Below the pieces are notes generated by a model that saw nothing but the letters and a program-made list of their open reading frames with translations, was not told the origin of the DNA and searched no databases. A stretch of 64,000 nt of DNA from Fluviispira vulneris (GTDB lineage: Bacteria > Bdellovibrionota_B > Oligoflexia > Silvanigrellales > Silvanigrellaceae): positions 124,001 through 188,000 of the forward strand of contig NZ_JACRSE010000006.1 of NCBI RefSeq assembly GCF_014281055.1, written 5' to 3'. Shown piece after piece: positions 24,310 through 34,341 of the stretch (position 1 is its first letter; every line of letters begins with the position of its first letter). Made by a program: the position numbers and the translations under genes.

Positions 24310-25306
24310 AGCGTTTTAACCTTTCGTCTTCTCTCCGTTGCGAATCTAAATACATTAAACCGGTTGTTACTCCGTTTGTTATTCCTTGAATTGCGCTGTT
24401 TTGGTCGCGTGCGTTCGAGTTTATACTGTTTATTTTATTGTTAGAATTTCCAGTTTGTGCAGTAATTTTAGCCATTGCATTGTCGTATTTTTGCTGCTCA
24501 ATATTGTTTCTAAAATTGCGGCGCTCATACATTGAATTATTCCGCAATTCTGTATTTCTGTCTGAGTTATTCTGTCGTGCTGCTAAATTCATGCGTTGTG
24601 CGTCATTTAAAACATCTGCATTGCGTTGATTGTAATTATTGCGATTTGCTGCACTGCGGGCGTTATAGCTGTTAATAATATCAGCATTCTTAAACGACAT
24701 ATTCTGTTCTGACTGTTCTATCTGCCCGCCTAAATTTGCAGAATCCCGCAAAGCCTGCAGTCTGTTTGCATACGCTGTAAGTGCGGCGGTCGTGCCGGAA
24801 TTACTCGCATTTTGGCTGTTGTTCTGTTGTGTTGACAAAGCTTTCGCAAACCCTAGCCCACTACCGACGCCCGCGCCTCTGCGTGCATATTCGTCTAAAA
24901 TCGACGCTTGTTGCGATTCATTTTGAGCTGCTGACTCGCGCATCGACTGTTCAATTAATGCTTGGGAAACACTGTCAGTGCCTGTATTTCCCAGTTGCCG
25001 CAATCGCTGAAGCGCTGACAGCATTGCTTCTTGCCCCTGTTCTCCAACCGCAGAACGGCGAGCTAAATGCGGTGCCTGCTCTTCTATATATTGTGCAAGT
25101 TGTGGTTCGTATTTGCCAACAAGCGCAAACTCTTCGGGAGTTATTTGCGTCATATCGAACGTAGGGTCTGAAATTTGGTCGATTAATCGCTGTATACGTG
25201 CGTGTTCTGCGGCGGTTGCTTTGTTAGCGTCGCGCGATGTTTTGTATTGTAGTGCGCCTCCGAGGAGGCTGCCGCCGAGAATTGCGGCGGCTATAGGTAA
25301 AACCAT
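24299..25306 (-). CDS. Glycine-zipper internal virion protein (335 aa)
   Basis: N-terminal hydrophobic stretch AAAILGGSLLGGALQYK is followed by Gln/Asn-rich helical sequence with many NxxR repeats. Comparable to podovirus DNA-injection proteins by position and composition; no catalytic motif such as a transglycosylase Glu was seen. Confidence 0.6.
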   Translation of the reverse strand: MVLPIAAAILGGSLLGGALQYKTSRDANKATAAEHARIQRLIDQISDPTFDMTQITPEEFALVGKYEPQLAQYIEEQAPHLARRSAVGEQGQEAMLSALQRLRQLGNTGTDSVSQALIEQSMRESAAQNESQQASILDEYARRGAGVGSGLGFAKALSTQQNNSQNASNSGTTAALTAYANRLQALRDSANLGGQIEQSEQNMSFKNADIINSYNARSAANRNNYNQRNADVLNDAQRMNLAARQNNSDRNTELRNNSMYERRNFRNNIEQQKYDNAMAKITAQTGNSNNKINSINSNARDQNSAIQGITNGVTTGLMYLDSQRREDERLKRYGY

Positions 25307-25319
25307 TTATAAATATCTC

Positions 25320-26678
25320 CTACCAAAATTTTAATTTTTTAATTCCACGCTCAATTTCCCTTCCAACTTTATTCGCGCCATTATATAGGGACTTATTCAT
25401 GGAATACATACCACCGGTTATGCCGTCTAGCAGTAAATTATTTCCTCCGCCGCCTCCGGTTTCGGCAGTATATTCTGGAGTATAGGCTTTAGCCGCTGCG
25501 GCTTTTGCTTGCTCTGCTCGTGCATTAATTAACGAATTTATTGCGTTACGGTAGTCACTCTCGCGAGCTGATACGTTAATTTCTGGCGCACTTTCTCTAG
25601 CGCGCTGTTGCATTCCAAGCAATGCGCCAATTTTATTAAATCGGCCGTCGAGAAACATATTTTCGTTATATGTTTGCATTGGCGAAACAAAATCGTTTTC
25701 GCGAACGTCATCTAACGTGAAATTTTTTAATGTATTTTCCAGCAATTTATTTTTTACATTTAGCGCCGCTTCTTGATTTGCTTTAATGTAATTATCGCCC
25801 GCGCCTTCCATGATTTTTTCAGCAAACATGTTTTTGTAATCTTGGCTTTTTTTCCACTCTGCGAGTTTTTGTAATTCTGCACTACGGCGTGCATTAAATT
25901 GCGCTTGTCTTTCGCTTGCGGCAGATTGCGCACTACGCATTAATTCATTTCGGAACATATCGCCGTCACTATATAATCGTTTTGAATTTTCGTCGACCGT
26001 GCGTTTACTGTTGTCTAACAACGATTTCTCGTTATTTAAAAGTTGCTCTTTTCCTGCTCTAAATCCGTCAATTTGTGTCAAATCGTTTCGAATTGCGCGA
26101 CCGGCTTGCCCCGAATTTCTGTACAATAGTGCGTCTAATCTACTACCGCCGCGTGTACTTCCGTTTTGATTTTGTAACTGATTTGTAAGGCCATCAATCG
26201 TCGATAAATTCGCTGTCGCTGACGTATCTGCATTGTAATATTTTGATTTAGATTCAATTGCCCCTAATGTATTTTTAGCAACATCTGGAGTTGCGAGAGT
26301 GCTTAAACGGTCGTAAACATCTTTTCTTTCGATGTTTTCAACATCCGAGCGACCGTTATAATTATAATTTTTTGCAATATCGCCAACGTTTCTGCTGTAT
26401 TCTTTGGTCGAATTTTGCAGCTGTGTGTTGGCGTCGTCGAGGCTCTGTTTTATTCCAGAGCTTAGCTGTCCCATGTTGGCGCCATAATTTGCATCGTAAA
26501 TCGCATTAGGATTTTTAAATGTACTTTCATGTGCGGCCGAAGCATTTTCTGGCGCATTTTTAACTCCAGTTTCGCCCGACGGCGTAGGTGTTTGGCCGAT
26601 TATTTGCCCTTGTGGCCTACGTAATGCTGGTTTTTGTTCGTCAATTAGATTAGAAATTTTTCTGAAAATGTAAGCCAT
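25320..26678 (-). CDS. Internal virion/structural protein (452 aa)
   Basis: A 452-aa helical protein, low in cysteine, with Asn/Gln-rich segments and a Gly-rich stretch (ETGGGGGNNLLLDG, about residue 410) before a basic tail (REIERGIKKLKFW). Directly after the portal gene with a one-base gap. Likely the first of four ejection or portal-associated proteins. Family not recognised. Confidence 0.55.
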   Translation of the reverse strand: MAYIFRKISNLIDEQKPALRRPQGQIIGQTPTPSGETGVKNAPENASAAHESTFKNPNAIYDANYGANMGQLSSGIKQSLDDANTQLQNSTKEYSRNVGDIAKNYNYNGRSDVENIERKDVYDRLSTLATPDVAKNTLGAIESKSKYYNADTSATANLSTIDGLTNQLQNQNGSTRGGSRLDALLYRNSGQAGRAIRNDLTQIDGFRAGKEQLLNNEKSLLDNSKRTVDENSKRLYSDGDMFRNELMRSAQSAASERQAQFNARRSAELQKLAEWKKSQDYKNMFAEKIMEGAGDNYIKANQEAALNVKNKLLENTLKNFTLDDVRENDFVSPMQTYNENMFLDGRFNKIGALLGMQQRARESAPEINVSARESDYRNAINSLINARAEQAKAAAAKAYTPEYTAETGGGGGNNLLLDGITGGMYSMNKSLYNGANKVGREIERGIKKLKFW

Positions 26679-26679
26679 A

Positions 26680-28584
26680 TTATAAACTCACTATAGGTTG
26701 GGCGGGAGAAGCGGGTTGCGCTGCTGAAGTGCTCCCGTCCGGCGGTTGAGAGGGAAGAGGTGGCGCTACGCTACCGCCGCCAGACTCGACAGCTCCGCCA
26801 AGTGATGGCGGCTGCTCAGGCAGAGGCGGCGGTTGCTGCTGTTGCTGCAGATGATTCTCATGTTCTGCAATGTGCTGTAATATTATCGCAACATGTTCGC
26901 TGCTGCGGCGGATTTCTGGGTTCCGTAGCAAATCTTTATGTTTCTCAATGTGCGCCTGATGGTCGTCAAATGTAAGCACTGGACAGTCAATACCCGCCAA
27001 TAAATCATCATTTTCTTTCTGTGCAAGTGCACTTTCGTTTAATTGACTGCTATAAAGTTGCTCTGGCGCTTGGCCTTCGAGTACTAAAAAATACTCGCCG
27101 AGATTTTTAACTAGGCCATGCTGCAGGGCTAATTCGGCGGTATCTCTTCTGCCGGAAATAGTATTCATAATAGGATTAACTATATCTAATTTTACCCTTT
27201 CAAAATCCGCCAATTCGCTAGATTTAAATTCTTTAACGTACGAAGTATTGCCGTCTGCTATAGAAACTATTTGTCTTTCAGCTCCAAACATGCGGTAAAA
27301 TTTTACTGATAGCGTAACAACTTCTTCAATTCCTACGTATAGGCACCTAGACAAACTTGACATAAATTCGACAGAATTTGCGCATAGTGTTGCGATTGCG
27401 TTTCCTGCAGTTACTCCCGTAGGCGGCTGTCCCCTTAGAGCGCTGTTAACGTTAGCAATAACGCTCATATGTTCGGTGTAAATACGAATGCTTTCGATAA
27501 CCTCGGGCGGTGTTTTAGTTAATTGTAGCGCTTCAGGTTTCCCGCCACCGTCTATATTTTGCGGCGTGTAATCTATGAACTGCATGCCTTCTACTTGCGC
27601 AATATCGATGTTACTTCCGCGGGGGTTTAAAATTGATTGCACGCCGAACGCTGCTTGATTTGTCGCCATTGTCGAAAAAGACACGTCGAGCATCTCTTGA
27701 GTCGCGGATAAGTTACAAAATAATGGATAGCCTCGAAGCTGGTCATTCATTTGCTCGGGTAGATTTTGAATAATCGGAATGCACTCGTACGGATTTTCAC
27801 CGTCATATAAAACACAACTTTCGCTGCAGAGAATTGCCATTCTTCCGCGGGGGACGGCCGGCGACGGTTTGTGATAATAATGATAAACTAAAATTGTGTC
27901 GTCATTTTCTGCAGAAACTTCTGTTACTTTAGTCCCGCTAAACCTATTAATTTTTAGCAATTCATCTCTGAGTTCTGGATGTAGTGCAATAAGGTCGTGG
28001 CGGTTATATTTTTCAGCGACCGCAGCCCATGGCAGGTCTTGCCAGTCATCATATTGTAAATCGTAAAAAACATAACTTGGATTTACTACGGATACCTTAA
28101 CATCTCCTGTCATTTTAGGTTCGCCGTCTTCGGAATGCACGAGCGTTCCGCCGTCCGAATACCATGTGCAGTGCCAAAAACTCTGGCCATAAATAAAAAT
28201 TTGTTCGGCCGCTCTATCCATTTTTACGTCAATTTTTTTATCGCGTACGAGTTTATTTGCGATAGCCTGCGCGATTTTACCGTTTGCGAAACTCGCGTAG
28301 TCAGTCGAGCGCATTATTGATTTGAAAAATAATTTCTGTTTGCAAATTATTGAAATAGTTTGCCTCACGAGGGAACGAGCTTGAGGCACGCTCATTTTAA
28401 TTAGCTCGCCTTGGCGACCCGCAAATCCTAAATTTTCTGACAAAGCATTTTTATAGTACAGTTCAATATTCCGCTTCCAAACCGAAGAAAAGCAGTCGTT
28501 AAATTGTCCGCTTGATTTTATTAATTGCATTATTTTAGCTGTAGCAGTTTTTGTATCTGCTGCGGCATAATATTGGTTATTCAT
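26680..28584 (-). CDS. Portal protein
   Basis: A 634-aa protein. Features of podovirus portals: an N-terminal region with VPQARSLVRQTISIICKQKLFFK, a middle AAEQIFIYGQSFWHCTWYSDGG, PSYVFYDLQYDDW (typical portal wing), and PPTGVTAGNAIATLCANSVEF. The C-terminus is a long Gln/Pro-rich low-complexity tail (QQQQPPPLPEQPP...). A copy of the conserved late promoter lies just upstream (28602-28644). It is unusual that the portal lies after the tail genes instead of next to terminase. Confidence 0.8.
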   Translation of the reverse strand: MNNQYYAAADTKTATAKIMQLIKSSGQFNDCFSSVWKRNIELYYKNALSENLGFAGRQGELIKMSVPQARSLVRQTISIICKQKLFFKSIMRSTDYASFANGKIAQAIANKLVRDKKIDVKMDRAAEQIFIYGQSFWHCTWYSDGGTLVHSEDGEPKMTGDVKVSVVNPSYVFYDLQYDDWQDLPWAAVAEKYNRHDLIALHPELRDELLKINRFSGTKVTEVSAENDDTILVYHYYHKPSPAVPRGRMAILCSESCVLYDGENPYECIPIIQNLPEQMNDQLRGYPLFCNLSATQEMLDVSFSTMATNQAAFGVQSILNPRGSNIDIAQVEGMQFIDYTPQNIDGGGKPEALQLTKTPPEVIESIRIYTEHMSVIANVNSALRGQPPTGVTAGNAIATLCANSVEFMSSLSRCLYVGIEEVVTLSVKFYRMFGAERQIVSIADGNTSYVKEFKSSELADFERVKLDIVNPIMNTISGRRDTAELALQHGLVKNLGEYFLVLEGQAPEQLYSSQLNESALAQKENDDLLAGIDCPVLTFDDHQAHIEKHKDLLRNPEIRRSSEHVAIILQHIAEHENHLQQQQQPPPLPEQPPSLGGAVESGGGSVAPPLPSQPPDGSTSAAQPASPAQPIVSL

Positions 28585-28601
28585 TGCACCTCTTATGTTC
28601 T

Positions 28602-28644
28602 TAATTATAAGTGTTACAGATTCCGCTATTATTTTTTTGTTACT
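28602..28644 (-). promoter_or_regulatory. Conserved late promoter, portal operon copy
   Basis: On the minus strand: GTAAC, a run of seven A, TAAT, then TGTAACACTTATAATTA. It contains a perfect TATAAT. It matches the copy upstream of the scaffold gene (37550-37593) over about 43 bases, sharing GTAAC twice, the A-run and the TTATARTTA end. There is no good -35 hexamer, which suggests an activator binding the GTAAC repeats. Confidence 0.7.
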
Positions 28645-28652
28645 GTAGATTT

Positions 28653-31418
28653 TTATTTTGAAGTTCGGTTGGAAATGTTGCGAACAGCGAAGGCAAGCGA
28701 CTGTATGTTAATTTGTTCAGCCGCTTGGCTGTGCCTGAGTTTTACTTTCAACCATGTTGTCATCTGATTCTGCAAAGGTACGAAAACCCGCGTAGGTTCC
28801 GCCAAATACGTCTGATACTGTATATCGATGGTTTCGCCGAGACCCCACGTAAAAAAACCCCAAGGGCTGTTACCCCAGCCGCTTTGATTACCGCGGGCTT
28901 GCCATTCGCGATAGCTTGAGTCACTTGCATCCGAAATGAAAGCAAGCTCGAGCTTGCTGCAAGAGTTATTGCGGTAGCTAGCCTGAAACTCCGAAAATTG
29001 TTTTAGCACATTTTCGTCTAGCCCAATCGGGCTTGAAATAATCTCACTCGTGATACTTTTAAAATGCTCTGATTTATTGTCAATGTTTGCTTTGCGAGAG
29101 AAATGACACTCTGTCAATTTTTTTTGCGGTTTAACAGCAATGACACGGTTAATAACATCACCTGTAGCAATAATATCGCCCACCTCTATTTTTAGCTGGC
29201 TATTTATTAGCCAGCATTTGCATGTTGCATCGACGGGAGTTGCTGAAATTACGGGCGTGCTTTCGTCGCAAAAATCTGTTTTGTTATTATTGCGCCTCAT
29301 TTTAATTAATTTATTTTTATTATTTATTGCGTAATGCAGATTGTCTGTGGGGTTTACCACACCGCTGCGGTACAAAATCGAAGACGTTGTCCACACATTC
29401 GTTAAAACATTGTAAACATACGTAACAAAGCTACGGGCATTTGGCGTATATGTTGTTAGCATATACAGCCGTTCTGTTGGAACTGTAGTTGCAAAAGTCA
29501 CGGCCGAAAAATCAGGCTGCGAAAAAATTGCAGTGAGCAGCGGTTCAATATTGCGACTAACGATTGAAACTTCCGTTTCTGTTATCCGCACAATTCCTGC
29601 AAAAGTGCACGCATAAATGCTGCCGTCGAGTTCTACAACAGATTCGGGAGCGTTGCAAATTATTGTCAAATCAAGCGGAAATACGCTAAAATCCGCACGG
29701 CTTGAGCCGGATAATCTGAAAACGCCATCCTCTTTTAAAATAATTAAACTATTTTTTAAGGGAACGATACGCAATATTTTAGCTTGTTTTGCGCCAACAT
29801 TAATATACGACGTTAAAGGGAACGCTTCGATTTCTCCAAATTTGCTTATGTATACTCCATTTGGAATTGTGTCAGAAATACTATCAACGCTCTTATCTGT
29901 TGCCGCCACAGGCAAACTTGGATTAAAACATGCGGCAATTTTTTTCGTACTCGCTCGCAACGAAAATTTTACAGACGCAATGCGTGAATAAAAATACATT
30001 TTACCGGGCAATGACTGCGAAGAACTTACATAGCTTGCATAAATAGTGCCGTTTTTATCCCTATTAATTACGCGGCATATTGAGCGCGCAGTATTGTCAA
30101 TATTTACAGCAACAGAATTGCTAGATGTAAATATTTTAAATTTGCCGCCATCAGTCGTAGAATATTCGTCCGAATTTGCCGCAGTATACGTGCGTTTTAT
30201 ATTCCCAGTTTCTACAATAAAACTATCGCCCGAGAGCAAATCGCCGTTTGCTTTTATCAAATCAATTTCTGTCGAGTTTATAGTTGTAGGGCAAGTTAAA
30301 AACATGTGCTCCTTAAAAAATGCCACATCTTCGCAGACAGGCGGCGGCATGTTTGACTCTAGAATTCCTTGGCCAGTATTAGGGTTTGTATATAAAAAAC
30401 CAACACGGAAAAGGTCATTAATTTTATCAGTATACGTTATAAATCCACTTTCAATCTCTGGTTTTGTGATATTTTTCTCTATAACTAATTGTAGCGTTGA
30501 TTCGTCAGGCTCAACTTCGTTATTTATTGACGCATTTGTTCTGTAAATTCTGTAAAAATAATCAGTATAAAGACAATTTTTTGGGATTGTCGCTTGTAGT
30601 TTTGGCTCTGCTCTAAATCCAAATTTAACGGTAGTTACGCCAGTTGACGGCGTAGTTAACACGGCCGTCGTTGAGAAAGTAAATTCATTATTTGTGGCAT
30701 TAACGGCCGTGATTACATATTCGCCGTCAGGAATTGGCGTTACCCCATTCGAGTATTTCACAGTAACAAAATCGTCAATTTTTAACGCTTTTGGCAGTGG
30801 TTCTGTAGCTGTGATAGTTATTTCATGATTTTTTATTTTAATGCTTTTTGGCGACTGTAGCATATTGCCGCGTGTGACAATTTCTGAGGGTGCCCCCAAA
30901 ACTACCAATTGATTTGCGTCTTTTCTTCCAAAAACAATGCGATATCCTATTTGCGTGTCAGGGTTATGTATGCCTGAATTAGGCTCCGGCTCACTTCCGA
31001 TGTAATCAAGGTCTGGCGCTTTCTCAACACCCGCGAAAATTATATTCTCATTTATACTTTCAATTTTTAAAAGGCCTTTTTTTGAAGGTATATACAAATT
31101 CCCTGCCGCTTGACAATACCGTGATGTTTGAATATCAAGAGCAACTCTCGTTTTAATTTCAGAATTTTTTAAAAAACTGCCGTCGCTCGCTTGCTCAACT
31201 ACCGTTACGGACGTAGGTGAGAGCAATATTAAATTTTTTAAATAGCTTAAAACAGTATGGCTTCCATACATTAACCCGTCAATAAACGTTTGATAGCCAT
31301 TTCGCTTTTGAATAATATTGTCGCGTGAAATTAAAATATTTTCGGCTTTCTCGAGAAACCCCTCAGTCTCAAAACTATTATCTTGCAAATTTAACCCAAA
31401 AAATTTTGTTATCTGCAT
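28653..31418 (-). CDS. Tail nozzle / stabilization protein (P22 gp10 / T7 gp12 class)
   Basis: A 921-aa, beta-rich protein. The N-terminus FFGLNLQDNSFETEGFLEKAENILISRDNIIQKRNGYQTF has the GLN..D....L.EAxN...xx..i.kR.GYxxF pattern seen in podovirus tail tube nozzle/stabilization proteins. Length fits. Follows the head-tail connector with a one-base gap. It would form the tip of the short tail. Confidence 0.72.
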   Translation of the reverse strand: MQITKFFGLNLQDNSFETEGFLEKAENILISRDNIIQKRNGYQTFIDGLMYGSHTVLSYLKNLILLSPTSVTVVEQASDGSFLKNSEIKTRVALDIQTSRYCQAAGNLYIPSKKGLLKIESINENIIFAGVEKAPDLDYIGSEPEPNSGIHNPDTQIGYRIVFGRKDANQLVVLGAPSEIVTRGNMLQSPKSIKIKNHEITITATEPLPKALKIDDFVTVKYSNGVTPIPDGEYVITAVNATNNEFTFSTTAVLTTPSTGVTTVKFGFRAEPKLQATIPKNCLYTDYFYRIYRTNASINNEVEPDESTLQLVIEKNITKPEIESGFITYTDKINDLFRVGFLYTNPNTGQGILESNMPPPVCEDVAFFKEHMFLTCPTTINSTEIDLIKANGDLLSGDSFIVETGNIKRTYTAANSDEYSTTDGGKFKIFTSSNSVAVNIDNTARSICRVINRDKNGTIYASYVSSSQSLPGKMYFYSRIASVKFSLRASTKKIAACFNPSLPVAATDKSVDSISDTIPNGVYISKFGEIEAFPLTSYINVGAKQAKILRIVPLKNSLIILKEDGVFRLSGSSRADFSVFPLDLTIICNAPESVVELDGSIYACTFAGIVRITETEVSIVSRNIEPLLTAIFSQPDFSAVTFATTVPTERLYMLTTYTPNARSFVTYVYNVLTNVWTTSSILYRSGVVNPTDNLHYAINNKNKLIKMRRNNNKTDFCDESTPVISATPVDATCKCWLINSQLKIEVGDIIATGDVINRVIAVKPQKKLTECHFSRKANIDNKSEHFKSITSEIISSPIGLDENVLKQFSEFQASYRNNSCSKLELAFISDASDSSYREWQARGNQSGWGNSPWGFFTWGLGETIDIQYQTYLAEPTRVFVPLQNQMTTWLKVKLRHSQAAEQINIQSLAFAVRNISNRTSK

Positions 31419-31419
31419 A

Positions 31420-32337
31420 CTATATTCTCAATGATTTATGTATTCTAGGTTTATTCAAAAGTCGGTTACCGTTCACATACGGCCGAGGTTTTCCCGAAAC
31501 TCGCGGCGATAAAACACCTTCCATGATGTTGCGAGCTCGGTCTAAATCGGGCTTAAATGCCGCGAGAGCTTGCAAATCTTTTTGCGCTTCTAAAATTTTA
31601 ACGCCCGCCGCTTTGATTAAATACTTGTAACACTCATCGGGCAAAAGTAAAACATCTGTTTGCCCCGCTAGCGAAACTCTGTCGCCTGCTTGCAAATTTT
31701 TTGGCAATAACTCTGGCTTAAATTGCATTTTATTGCCGTCAATTCTCGCGACTGCAATATCTATTGCCAGTATGTGCGGTTTGCATCTCGCATTTGCTGC
31801 AATAAAATCGTACATACTGCGGCCGGAAAAACTTTTGTTTGCGTTTGTTGCTAGCGTAATTTCGCCGGTGCTGTAGTCTACATTAGAAACTACGGCAACA
31901 TTAATGTTTGATACGAGCCGCGAATGTTTAATAAAATAACTAAATGTTAATTCGCCGCAATTCGCTGTAGGCGTAGGAACGAGCGCAATATCGTCGCCCA
32001 CAAAATAATATTGCGACGGTCTGCCTTTGTTATGCTCGCTATCTGCGTTAGAAAATTCTATATTTTCGAGTTCTCTATTTTCGTGCCACACTGTTTTAAT
32101 ATTAGAGCCAATTGCTCTATACGGAACAGGGTATAGTTTTCTATTATTTTCAAGAAATACATTACTATTAAATAGCAGCCTGTCGCTGTGCAGGCGCAGA
32201 ATCATCGGCACGATGGTGGATTCTATTTCTTCGTCAACCATCGCTAAAATATCATCGTCGCTAAAGCGGAAGTCTGTTGAAAATATTGTATTATTGCGTT
32301 TGATAGATGTTAAAATATCACTCGATGTATATGCCAT
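31420..32337 (-). CDS. Head-tail connector / tail adaptor (P22 gp4-like)
   Basis: 305 aa. FSDDDILAMVDEEIESTIVPMILRLHSDRLL and PVPYRAIGSNIKTVWHENRELENI with a VPTPTANCGELTFSYFIKHSRL strand resemble gp4/gp11-type adaptors that bind below the portal. Directly precedes the nozzle gene. Assignment is by pattern and context. Confidence 0.65.
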   Translation of the reverse strand: MAYTSSDILTSIKRNNTIFSTDFRFSDDDILAMVDEEIESTIVPMILRLHSDRLLFNSNVFLENNRKLYPVPYRAIGSNIKTVWHENRELENIEFSNADSEHNKGRPSQYYFVGDDIALVPTPTANCGELTFSYFIKHSRLVSNINVAVVSNVDYSTGEITLATNANKSFSGRSMYDFIAANARCKPHILAIDIAVARIDGNKMQFKPELLPKNLQAGDRVSLAGQTDVLLLPDECYKYLIKAAGVKILEAQKDLQALAAFKPDLDRARNIMEGVLSPRVSGKPRPYVNGNRLLNKPRIHKSLRI

Positions 32338-32618
32338 TATATTTTGATTTTCTTATTTTTTGGTTCGGCTGCAATGGAAATCACCGACAATTTTGCTGCT
32401 TTCGGCTTTGCTTTGCGTTCGTTTTCAGACTGTAGCCACTCGTTAAATTTGCTTTTAAGATTTTCTTTCGGCGCTTCAGTTTCTTCTGCGGATTCGGCCG
32501 TATTTTCGGCCGCTTCTTTCAATTCCTCCGAAACTTTTGCAGTTTTTTCGCCGTGTCCTTCGGCCATTTTTTTATGTAATTGCTCAATTAACGTTTCCAA
32601 AATTTTTGCGATAGTCAT
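32337..32618 (-). CDS. Charged helical phage protein (93 aa)
   Basis: 93 aa, highly charged (Lys/Glu/Ala-rich), no recognised domain. It shares its stop base region with the start of the connector gene. Possibly an assembly or chaperone protein. Confidence 0.5.
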   Translation of the reverse strand: MTIAKILETLIEQLHKKMAEGHGEKTAKVSEELKEAAENTAESAEETEAPKENLKSKFNEWLQSENERKAKPKAAKLSVISIAAEPKNKKIKI

Positions 32619-32633
32619 TTTAGTTTTTCCCTG

Positions 32634-34112
32634 TTATTTATTTTTTTTGATGCTTAAATTGTAAGATAAGTTTATATAAAATTTATTTATAAATCCTTTT
32701 TTTTGCGAGAGTTCGCTAATAATTGTAGACTGCATGGGTATAGAGCTGCTTGTAATCAGTAACCCTACGTCACTTAAATACATTGACGTTAATTGCGGAG
32801 GGGTTTTTGTTACGAACATCAACCGTTGGCTTATTTCGCCAAAGCTATGTACGCTATACTCAAGTGTTGCATTAGGAAGCCAAGTTTTTGTAAAATCCCA
32901 ACTAGTTACTAGATTCATACCCGCTGCGGGATTTGCATACAATTCCATATCCTGCAGCCATGGGACATTTAATCGCAATGTTGCGGGAGCTGTTGTAGCT
33001 ATATCGTGCGTTAGAATGCTGTAAACACACCCTGACACAGTAATAGCATTACAACACTGAGATACAGCAAGCATTGAAATATGGAAAACATATTTGCCTG
33101 CAGTCAATATTGATTCGATAGCAACGTTCGGCCGATACTCATAAATTCCATTGCACGAAACAATATAATTTCCATTAACGTTCGTAAGTACAATCGAACC
33201 TTTTCCGAACAAAATAGCATCGGGAAACTCGCGCGCTTCGCCAAAAAATACCCTCGTAATTGCTGTTGTGTTTATCGGCCGTAATATTATGGATTCGCCG
33301 TTTCGCAAGCTCGCGGCCGCGGGAACTATAACGCCGCCGGCTGCAGTCATGTTAAGTGTATCAACAATAATCTCACGTGCATCTTTATTTATAGTATTTA
33401 TGTGCACGGGAGTTACAGTATCTCGTATAGTTAATACAGGACAAATAATTGAAATACCACTCGCGAACGATTTAACACCGCCAAATATTTGGGAGCTTGC
33501 CGTAATTATTCCCGCATTATTTTCGCCCGCGTCTATTAATTTCTCACTTACCGTTTTTGAAATTTTTTCATTTATTGTTTTAAATTCTTTTGTTACAAAC
33601 TCGCCAAAATCACTGCCGTTAATTTTAATATTATTTTTTGTCGCATCTATCGTTTTATTTGTAAGTTCGTCTTTGCTGTTCTTGCTAAACGCTACAGCAT
33701 AAAAATTGGAAATAACTCGCCAATCTCCACGATTATACAGCAATCCGATTTTTTGATTATCGCCACTTAAAATGTACTCTGTCGCGCTTTCAATTGTTGC
33801 ACCCGTTGCTGTTATTTTTATCGGCAGATTGCTAGCATTCCCGCTCTCATCCGCGATAATAAATGTTGAGCCTTCGTCGACTGCCGGTAAAACTACCGAC
33901 GACGGTTTGCTGCAATTAATTCCGATGTAATAATCATTTTGCGAAAGTGTTGTTGTCTCGTCCGTAGAAGTTCTCGCTGCGTATTTTTGGCCGTTAGTTG
34001 TTTGCGCGTTGTCAGCTAAATCCGCTAAAAAATCTGTTAATGACGGCCAGCCGTCGTCGCCAGCTTCTGGGATTGAATATTGATTGTTATTCCAATTTTT
34101 AATTAATGCCAC
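32634..34112 (-). CDS. Tail fibre protein
   Basis: 492 aa. The N-terminus NWNNNQYSIPEAGDDGWPSLTDFL matches the start of many podovirus/cyanophage tail fibres (W.G..Y.IP..GD..W..LT.FL). Then DYYIGINCSKPSSVVLPA and GSTFIIADESGNAS, a repetitive beta region, and a variable C-terminus likely to bind the host. It lies between capsid/holin and connector genes, an unusual place. Confidence 0.72.
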   Translation of the reverse strand: MALIKNWNNNQYSIPEAGDDGWPSLTDFLADLADNAQTTNGQKYAARTSTDETTTLSQNDYYIGINCSKPSSVVLPAVDEGSTFIIADESGNASNLPIKITATGATIESATEYILSGDNQKIGLLYNRGDWRVISNFYAVAFSKNSKDELTNKTIDATKNNIKINGSDFGEFVTKEFKTINEKISKTVSEKLIDAGENNAGIITASSQIFGGVKSFASGISIICPVLTIRDTVTPVHINTINKDAREIIVDTLNMTAAGGVIVPAAASLRNGESIILRPINTTAITRVFFGEAREFPDAILFGKGSIVLTNVNGNYIVSCNGIYEYRPNVAIESILTAGKYVFHISMLAVSQCCNAITVSGCVYSILTHDIATTAPATLRLNVPWLQDMELYANPAAGMNLVTSWDFTKTWLPNATLEYSVHSFGEISQRLMFVTKTPPQLTSMYLSDVGLLITSSSIPMQSTIISELSQKKGFINKFYINLSYNLSIKKNK

Positions 34113-34341
34113 GATTGTTCCTTAGATTTAATTTTCGTATGATACTTTCGTTTTTTACTTTCGCGGGCACTTTAGCTTTTTCGCCGACTTCTATCGCTAC
34201 TACTGCATCGGCGGCAACTAAAAATACCGAGGATTTTCCGAGGCGAAAATCTAAAAATTTATTTTTGAAAATATACTTGTCTGCCTCGATTTCCTTAATT
34301 TCTGAATTGCAGCCATTAAAATATTCAACATAGTATTTCAT
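34099..34341 (-). CDS. Small phage protein, unknown (80 aa)
   Basis: 80 aa; a Lys/Glu/Val-rich protein with a beta-rich middle (SSVFLVAADAVVAIEVGEKAK). It overlaps both neighbours (4 and 14 bases) and so is likely translated in sequence with the holin and tail fibre. Confidence 0.5.
   Translation of the reverse strand: MKYYVEYFNGCNSEIKEIEADKYIFKNKFLDFRLGKSSVFLVAADAVVAIEVGEKAKVPAKVKNESIIRKLNLRNNRGIN

Noticed and set aside
30046-30546. 166-codon + strand ORF inside the tail nozzle gene
   Set aside because: Antisense shadow of a well-supported late gene; many such ORFs occur opposite the GC-richer phage genes.
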